Shown in pieces: positions 57,850 to 64,000 of a stretch of 64,000 bases of DNA. The position numbers and the translations under genes are program-made. Origin of the DNA: Sciurus carolinensis (Eukaryota > Chordata > Mammalia > Rodentia > Sciuridae); the NCBI RefSeq assembly GCF_902686445.1, contig NC_062226.1:16650001-16714000 (forward strand). The letters run 5' to 3'. The notes beneath the pieces are model-generated. The model saw nothing but the letters and a program-made list of their open reading frames with translations, did not search any database and was not told the origin of the DNA. Each line of letters starts with the position of its first letter. Position 1 is the stretch's first letter.

Positions 57850-58040
57850 GGGTGTATCATGGTGGTTATGAGCATGGACCATCCAAAAAAGAAGAACCTG
57901 ATTTCAAATCCTGGTTCTTCTACTTAAGGGGTCAACATCACTTGACCTCACGTTTCTTGTATTTAAAAGGGAATCAATGACAGCCATGTGCAAGGGGCTC
58001 AGAAAATACTACCCATACTATGATTAAAGTTATGATGAAA
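57850..58040 (+). mobile_element. MIR SINE, plus strand
   Basis: 'ggtggttatgagcatggacc', 'gatttcaaatcctggttcttc', 'cacttgacctcacgtttc' and 'gtgcaaggggctcagaaaata' follow MIR from its start. Confidence 0.6.
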
Positions 58041-58754
58041 TTAATAATAGTAATAGAAAATCAATATAAATAAAGTACTGGAAGCCTAGAAAGTTGTGAA
58101 CATGTGACTACTTCATTTTTGTTTCTTTTTCCCCCCCTCAGTTGTTCCTGGAAAGATGTTAAAATGAGGTTGGAGACCCAGAAAAGGCTTTACTGGAGAG
58201 AGAGAAAGAATTTTAAATACTTCTTAAATTCAATTTTCATTATTGGCCCTTCAGTGGAGCAGTGTCTGCCTCCTGCCTCTCTTCCACCAATGAACTATGA
58301 TGTTTTCTTATTTCCTTTCTGCCACTCACTTCTATACCTACCCTGACAGGGAATTGTTTTCTGTAACCCCATGTCCTTCTTGCCCTACTGTCTCTTTCGC
58401 AGTGATGAACTCTTAATGTCCTCAAACATAACTGCTTCTCTGTGTAGCTAAGGAGATCCCACAGGAGCCTGGGGAAAGACACATTCTTGCCATAAGTTGA
58501 ACCTCAGGTCAGATTTGAATGGAGGCTTTCCAGCAGCTGTGTTTTAGCAGAACAGCTGACCCTAGCAGGAGGTGATGGGCTTCAATTTTCCTGCTAGTTT
58601 CTGTTCTTCACTATTGGATAAGGTAAACAAATAACACAAAACAAAGAAACAAAATTCTCAAATGCATTTGGCAGCTGGTTTTACAACTCTCACATGGGTG
58701 TTCAGTTTTTTGATGTCAAGTCAGTTAGTCAAGATTCACAGTTGAAAAAAAGGC
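58041..58754. other. Unassigned sequence containing a splice-acceptor-like motif
   Basis: No repeat recognised. 'tttctttttccccccctcag' ending at 58140 is a strong-looking 3' splice-site pattern, followed by an open stretch to 58346. No codon signal or domain supports an exon. Confidence 0.35.
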
Positions 58755-58935
58755 AGTGTAGTATAGTGATACAACCCAAGTACTTGGATGCCAAAGATTG
58801 GAATCTACTTCAGGTTTGGATAATTCAGTTGATCTCTATGGGCCTCAATCTCCTTATGTATAAAATGAAAGAAAAATGATACCTCCTCTTAAAATTATTA
58901 AGATTAAATGAAATTAGGCAGAGCATTCAAAAGAT
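58755..58935 (+). mobile_element. MIR SINE, plus strand
   Basis: 'gcagtgtagtatagtgataca', 'gattggaatctacttcagg' and 'gggcctcaatctccttatg' follow MIR from its start. Confidence 0.6.
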
Positions 58936-60334
58936 TTACTATTCTGTTAGTTTGGGGAGATTATTAGGGTTCAGGAAACATGAAAGTTAACAGACTCTAA
59001 CAGATTTTAAATTATGAATTAGAGCACTACTTTTGAATGGGAATTTTTATAACCATTGGTATTATATCTTTATGTATTAATGTATTCTCTGTTAAAATAA
59101 ATTGTGGGTTTCTTTGCAGATATTATGTTCCAAAGTTAAAAAATGTTAGACCAATAAACCAAATCCCACCTGCCCTCAAGAGACCTTGACATTCCACAGT
59201 CTATTAGGAGATGAGTACTTGCTTCTCAGTAGAAGTAACATAAGAATTATAACAGAAAAAAAAAATCATTCTGCTTAAAGAATGATTTATGGCGCCTTAC
59301 AAGAAGATATGCACAAAATAATGCTTGCTCCAAACTGGGTCTCCAGAGCACACTCTATTTTCAAATGCATGCGAGAAACAGAGGCAACATAACAGGGCAT
59401 GGTTCCTGGATTCTAAATAAGAGAACCAAAGCCCCACTCACCAATTCTCTCTTCAATTGTGTTTAAACACTTAGTTCACCACTATGATAATTATTTAATA
59501 CCAAATGACTGTTTTCACTTTGATTTTTATCTTCCTGCTATATTTCATGATAGTCATTTCTTACCGTTCCAATGCATCTTTATGTCCTTATTTTTTAAAT
59601 GAAGTACTGGTTTTATAGTTTGTCATATGGTTCTATGAATGGAAGTGGTAAGGAGGTGGCAGCAGAGCTACATCAGCTGTTTATTGCATCTGTTTCTTCT
59701 TGCTCATGGTGGAATATATCCTTTTATGTTCTGTGATTTGCGGTAGTAGGATCCGTTTCCGGTAAAGTTCTATGGAATGGCTGTGCTGGAATCTTCTAGC
59801 TAACTAAGAGTTGGGATCATTTGTATGTTAATATCAAAACTTGTGGTTTCACAAACCGTAAAGACAATTTAAATTCAAACCACATACTCAAAAGCAGAGC
59901 AGGATTATGATTTTAATAATTTCACAGATTTTTGGAGAATATTTTCCATCCAGAGTCTAAAAAGAGATGGACATATTTTTGTGGAACCTATATTACGTTG
60001 AAGGATGGCTTTCTATAACTCTTTTTCTCCCGTTTAACAGACCTTAGAACCAATTCTCATCTTTTGCCTCCACGGAGCCCAGGCTGCATCTTATGTCCTA
60101 TAATCTATGTTAAACACTCCAGTTTCTTGTTTAAGGGTCACACTCACCCCAATTACAGGGTACTCATGTACTTCTACTGTCATGTGTAGTTTCATTTTTA
60201 TTCGTGGCACCAGGAGATTGTCTTCTTGTTCCTACTTGCTGTATGTTTCATTAAAAAAAAAATTGCCTCATTTGGTTGGCAATGTCTAAGTGTTTATTGT
60301 AGGAGGTTCTGTGGTCTGAGCGACTAAGGCTTTG
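58936..60334. other. Unassigned sequence
   Basis: Nothing recognisable was seen. Confidence 0.45.
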
Positions 60335-60605
60335 GGAGGTCATTAAGGTCCTGAAAGAACCTTCAAGTATAGGATTATTGCCCTCAGGCAACAGTCCTCA
60401 GAGACCTCCCTTATCCCTTCTACCATTGTGAAAATGTTGCAGGAAGGCATCTCCCTGGACCAGGTGGTGGCCCTTACCAGATACCAAATCTGCTGGCACC
60501 TCCATCTTGGACCTCCCAATTTCCAGTACTGTGAGAAATAAATTTCTGTAACCAAACACCCAATCTATGGTGCTTGGTTACAACAGGCTGAATGGATTAG
60601 GACAG
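60335..60605 (+). mobile_element. MaLR LTR (MST/MLT1-like) 3' part
   Basis: 'agataccaaatctgctggcacc', 'tccatcttggacctcccaat' and 'tactgtgagaaataaatttctg', then 'caggctgaatggattagga', is the 3' portion of an MST-type LTR, with AATAAA at about 60538. The 5' part is missing or too diverged. Confidence 0.7.
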
Positions 60606-60830
60606 TGTAGACTTTCTGTTGTCAACCATGTTGCCTTAACCCAAAGTCAAGAATGTCCTTGCAACCTAGGGTCCTTCAGTAGATTGGGGGCTTTAGCAGC
60701 CTACTGGGTGATACACCATATGTCAGAGTCAAGCACCTCCCTCCTTTTCAACAGAGATTCGTTGCTTTTGTCTGTTTTATATACTGGGCTTCTGAATAGA
60801 ACCGGTTGAATGCAGGGGTTCTGTCTTTTA
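60606..60830. other. Unassigned sequence
   Basis: Nothing recognisable was seen. An open frame at 60567-60809 (80 codons) spans the LTR end and has no domain. Confidence 0.45.
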
Positions 60831-61095
60831 AAATAAAGTTTTAAATCTGAAAGTCAAGGGTCATGTTTTCTATCACATGTGGAAGCTACGAGAAAAAAAG
60901 AGGAATAAAAGAAATCTCATGAAAATTGAAGGGAGACCAGTAGGTTAGAGGATACAGTTGAGAAGAAAGAGAAGGATAAATGAAGGCACTTGGAAATGAA
61001 ATAGACCAAATTGTACATGTATAAATACATCACAATGAATCCCACTATTACATATGATTGTAATACATCAATATAAAAATTAAATGAAGTTTTAA
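60831..61095 (+). mobile_element. 5'-truncated L1 3'UTR with target-site duplication
   Basis: The insert (60845-61081) contains 'ggtcatgttttctatcacatg', a purine-rich middle and the tail 'cattgtaatacatcaatataaa'-type end. AAATAAAGTTTTAA (60831-60844) precedes it and AAATGAAGTTTTAA (61082-61095) follows it, a 14-base duplication with one mismatch. Confidence 0.85.
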
Positions 61096-62079
61096 GATTA
61101 ATCTTTAAATTTTGTAATGGCAGATATCAATGCATAGTATGAAGAACAAGAATCTCACTGTCAAATACCCTGAATGTCTCCCTAACAAAATCCAAACTGC
61201 TACAGTTCTTCCCTGATTAAATGTACATACACTTTCTTTATATTTCTGGAACAGAAATCACCTCCCAAATTGAGATGCAGTTGAGACAATCAGCCTTCCC
61301 CAGGGAGTAAACCCCTCCAGGAGCAAGTTGAGTGAGGCCAGAGGTCCATTAACTCTTGTGACCCAGGAAACGTCTCTGCATTAGAGCTGGCAGCAGTGGG
61401 GACCTTGTGTCTGGAAAGTCGATAATACATTACGTTACTTAAGCTGTAGAAGGAGTTCATTGACTATGTCTTTTTAAAGGTTCTCTTCAAGGGACTTACA
61501 CTAGGGAGGCAAGGCAAGAACTCCTTCGGTCCCCAAGAGGTTCCAAATAAGGTAGAAAATTGGCTGTGGGGGTCCTGCCCTAGATAGAGTTCAGCAAGGG
61601 GATCTGAACGAACACAGAGGGATCAAAAAGTCTGGCAAAATGAGAGAGGGTGAAAGTGGAAAGAGGGGGAAGGTAACCGCAGAAGAGAGAACCACAGTGG
61701 ATACTAATATGGAAGAAGTGTTCAGACATTCGATATGAGATGCTGCTCATGTTAGAGTCAGGGACTTGCCAGGATCAGAAAAGAACAAGTTTAAACACTT
61801 AACTCCATCTGGTAAAGTCTGATTGACACCAACCCTGCCTACTTTAAGTCAAACTCTATCCCAATGGATAATTATGCTGCTTTTGCCTTTTCTGTCCTTG
61901 CTCTAAGCCAAACTTTTTCTGACACTGAGCCATTGGACATTCCATCACTTTTGCCAGGTACACTTCTTCATTTGGACTTCTCCTCTTACTTAAAGAACTG
62001 TCTGCTCAGAGACTCTGCCCCTGCTCTCCAAGCATACCTCCACTCAAAACCAAATTCTGTCCCCCTTTAAACATGCTTC
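61096..62079. other. Unassigned sequence
   Basis: No repeat or gene recognised. 61280-61700 is somewhat richer in G and C. An open frame at 61864-62070 (68 codons) has no domain. Confidence 0.45.
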
Positions 62080-62270
62080 CTTAGCATTCTGGTATTTTTT
62101 CATTCACTCACTTATCAAAACTATAAAGGTATAATTATGTCTGTCATCCTTAAAAAAAAATTTCTTTCTATTCTATAATGTATAGTCCATGAAGGTAGAG
62201 AAAGTTAGTTTGCTGTGTCTAGGATACTATTTTAGCATTCAATAAACATTTTGTAGGAAATAAATATGAA
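62080..62270 (+). mobile_element. L2-like 3' end, plus strand
   Basis: 'taatgtatagtccatgaagg', 'ttgctgtgtctaggatact' and 'ttagcattcaataaacatttt' follow the L2 3' order (tgtaagctccatgaggg ... cactcaataaatattt). Confidence 0.4.
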
Positions 62271-64000
62271 GATGAAGAGCGGGAAAATGAATTTTTAGAA
62301 AACATTAAATAGAATTAGTCTTGTAATAAAGTACTCACAGAGCTAACTCTTGATTCCCCAAAGAACACTAGAAAGTCTTTTGATCAAGCAAAGCTAAAAT
62401 TATTAGATTTACTGCAGGAAGAGATAGAAAGGATTAGCTGTATTTCAAAATAGGAAAATATGAGAAAATATACAGGGCCACAGATGAATGAATTTAAGGA
62501 GGGTCTTGCAAAATGGAAACTAGACAGGATCAGAGATGGTGACATGATAACTTCAGGTGGATGGTCTCCATGAGGAGCGGGTCTTGAAGTAATTCTTGAT
62601 GAATCAGGTGTCATTCATGATAAGTAAGCTGGTTAGTTGGTTCACTATTTATAAAGTCTTATCTTCCAGGAGCAGATATTTCCTACAGCAAGTAGCTAAA
62701 TTATTTGTTTATACTCAGCTTTGTTCAGCAAAGAAAGAGGTAAGTACAAGTCACCATAGAGGTGCATAGTCCATAGAGAGGGAAGTATGCTTATTTCCAG
62801 GACTGACTGACACAGACACAGGGGATTGCCTTAGTTTGAGCTCTTAAATTCCCTTTTAACCTAAACTTCAGAATAGACCATAATGGTCTGGAGATGTGAT
62901 CAGGGCAGATCTTCAGCGCTATTTGATTGTTGTGTTATCACATAGAATTTCTAAGGGTCATATTCTAACACCACAAAATGTTGAATTGTCTTGTTATTCT
63001 TTTTTTTCTGGAAGATGACTTGTTAGTGCATTTAATGTAACAGTGACTTCATTAGAGCATTGTAAGGCAATAGCTTGTAGAAAGGTTATGATCAGATGGA
63101 GCAGTTCACTTTTAACCCAGGAGCTGGAAGACCCAAGTTGAATCAAGAGAACAGAACCCAGCACTGACTGGAAAAAGCCACAGAACGATATAAAGGAGAT
63201 TTAGATAAATAATCTAATTTTATTATATATGCTACTCTGAATCACACTTCCAAAAATAAAGCTACAAAATGCCAACATGTTTTCTTTATGTTGCTTGAAT
63301 ATTCATATCTAAATTCAATCTTTTCAGTCTTGAAGTTTCTCCCTAAAGGCAGATACCTAGGAGCAGAAATCAGAGGGGAAGGAAGTTTACTTGTTGGGAA
63401 CCTAATGTTGCTGGTATAGAAGTGCTATGATTTCTGACAATAAGAATCAAAGAATAGAAAAGGGAAGAACTTTCTAGAAGTGGGTGAAAGTAATAAATAT
63501 TGAGTGCTAAATATGAATGTGAGCCCCTTCAACACCTGCAACTATGCACACCTCACTGTACCACAGAATCTCCTTTGGAGGATTAATATTGCCAGGGAGT
63601 ATTGGTTAATGCCATATTTATTATTTGCTAGTAATGCAGTTGTAGTCATATCACTCTCACTGGATATTTAAATGATTTATGTTTTGAAGGATAAATGGAG
63701 CTGAACTTTTCTTCAATGGAAAGACACAAGAGGGTGTAAGAGGGTGCTCACCAGGTCAGCTCTGCTGTTGTTATAGCCATGCATGGGATGAGTGTGAATA
63801 AAGACAGGGATCAAGAAGATCCCTGATTCCAACCCTAAAGAGTTAAAAACAAACATCCTTTTAGAGAAAGGGTATCTGCTTAGATTCATTGTCAGTAGGA
63901 AGAGCTGTTGTTTTCCAACTTTAAGAAGGATGCATAATTTAGGCCAAGATAATCACCAGTGATGCATACAGCAGAGATTAATTTGAAAATTTAATATCAA
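62271..64000. other. Unassigned unique AT-rich sequence
   Basis: No repeat, gene or strong regulatory pattern recognised. The minus-strand open frame at 62384-62614 (76 codons) has no domain. Confidence 0.45.

Noticed and set aside
101..62614. Dozens of short open frames (60-157 codons) on both strands as possible genes
   Set aside because: They overlap in several frames, lack domains and mostly lie in repeats or AT-rich DNA. Their number and length fit chance in 64 kb. Only the pieces of L1 ORF1/ORF2 have recognisable protein content.

Overview
The window is mammalian nuclear DNA made almost entirely of interspersed repeats and AT-rich unique sequence. I found no convincing protein-coding exon, rRNA, functional tRNA, CRISPR array or bacterial-type operon. 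The lineage is best read from the short SINEs. There are tRNA-derived ID elements (for example 755-830, 5988-6128, 26517-26592, 57428-57509) and composite SINEs with a B1/7SL-like half joined to an ID-like half (12722-12945, 26303-26494, 42221-42391). Together with several near-identical L1 3' ends of one lineage, this points to a rodent, most likely of the squirrel family. That assignment is from memory of repeat families and was not tested by a search.

Layout. 1-4190: mostly unique AT-rich DNA with an ID and a MIR. 4190-7535: very old L1 pieces, an ID and a young L1 tail. 8330-15995: the largest structure, one long old L1 in plus orientation (5'UTR-like block, ORF1 remnant, ORF2 remnant). 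It is interrupted by a 5'-truncated younger L1 tail with a target-site duplication, an ERVK-like solo LTR, a B1-ID SINE and a small insert in the reverse-transcriptase region. 17-23 kb: MIR, L2 and a minus-strand L1. 23.5-26.6 kb: a second plus-strand L1 ORF2 remnant with a rearranged 3' end, followed by SINEs. 26.6-31.6 kb: no repeat that I can name. 31.6-34.2 kb: L1 3' ends in both orientations. 34.2-44 kb: mixed unique DNA holding three candidate regulatory blocks, plus L2, MER5-like, MIR and an interrupted MLT1-type LTR. 44-64 kb: old LTRs, L2/MIR, a minus-strand young L1 3' end, a complete MER2/Tigger-type DNA transposon, an ID with a clear duplication, and a young L1 tail with a clear duplication.

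Function. Nothing here forms a pathway. All recognisable coding capacity is decayed retrotransposon ORF1/ORF2, and the short open frames (longest 157 codons) look like chance or repeat-derived frames. The window could be intergenic or lie inside a large intron; the sequence does not say which. The best candidates for real function are the non-repetitive blocks at 34381-34990 (CpG-retaining), 39100-39430 (dense TAATTA and octamer-like motifs) and 43440-43690 (octamer and homeodomain-type motifs). No previously undescribed biological system is supported by what can be read here.

Repeat family names are recognition calls without alignment, so boundaries are usually good to 10-30 bases. Where a duplication or terminal repeat is visible they are better.
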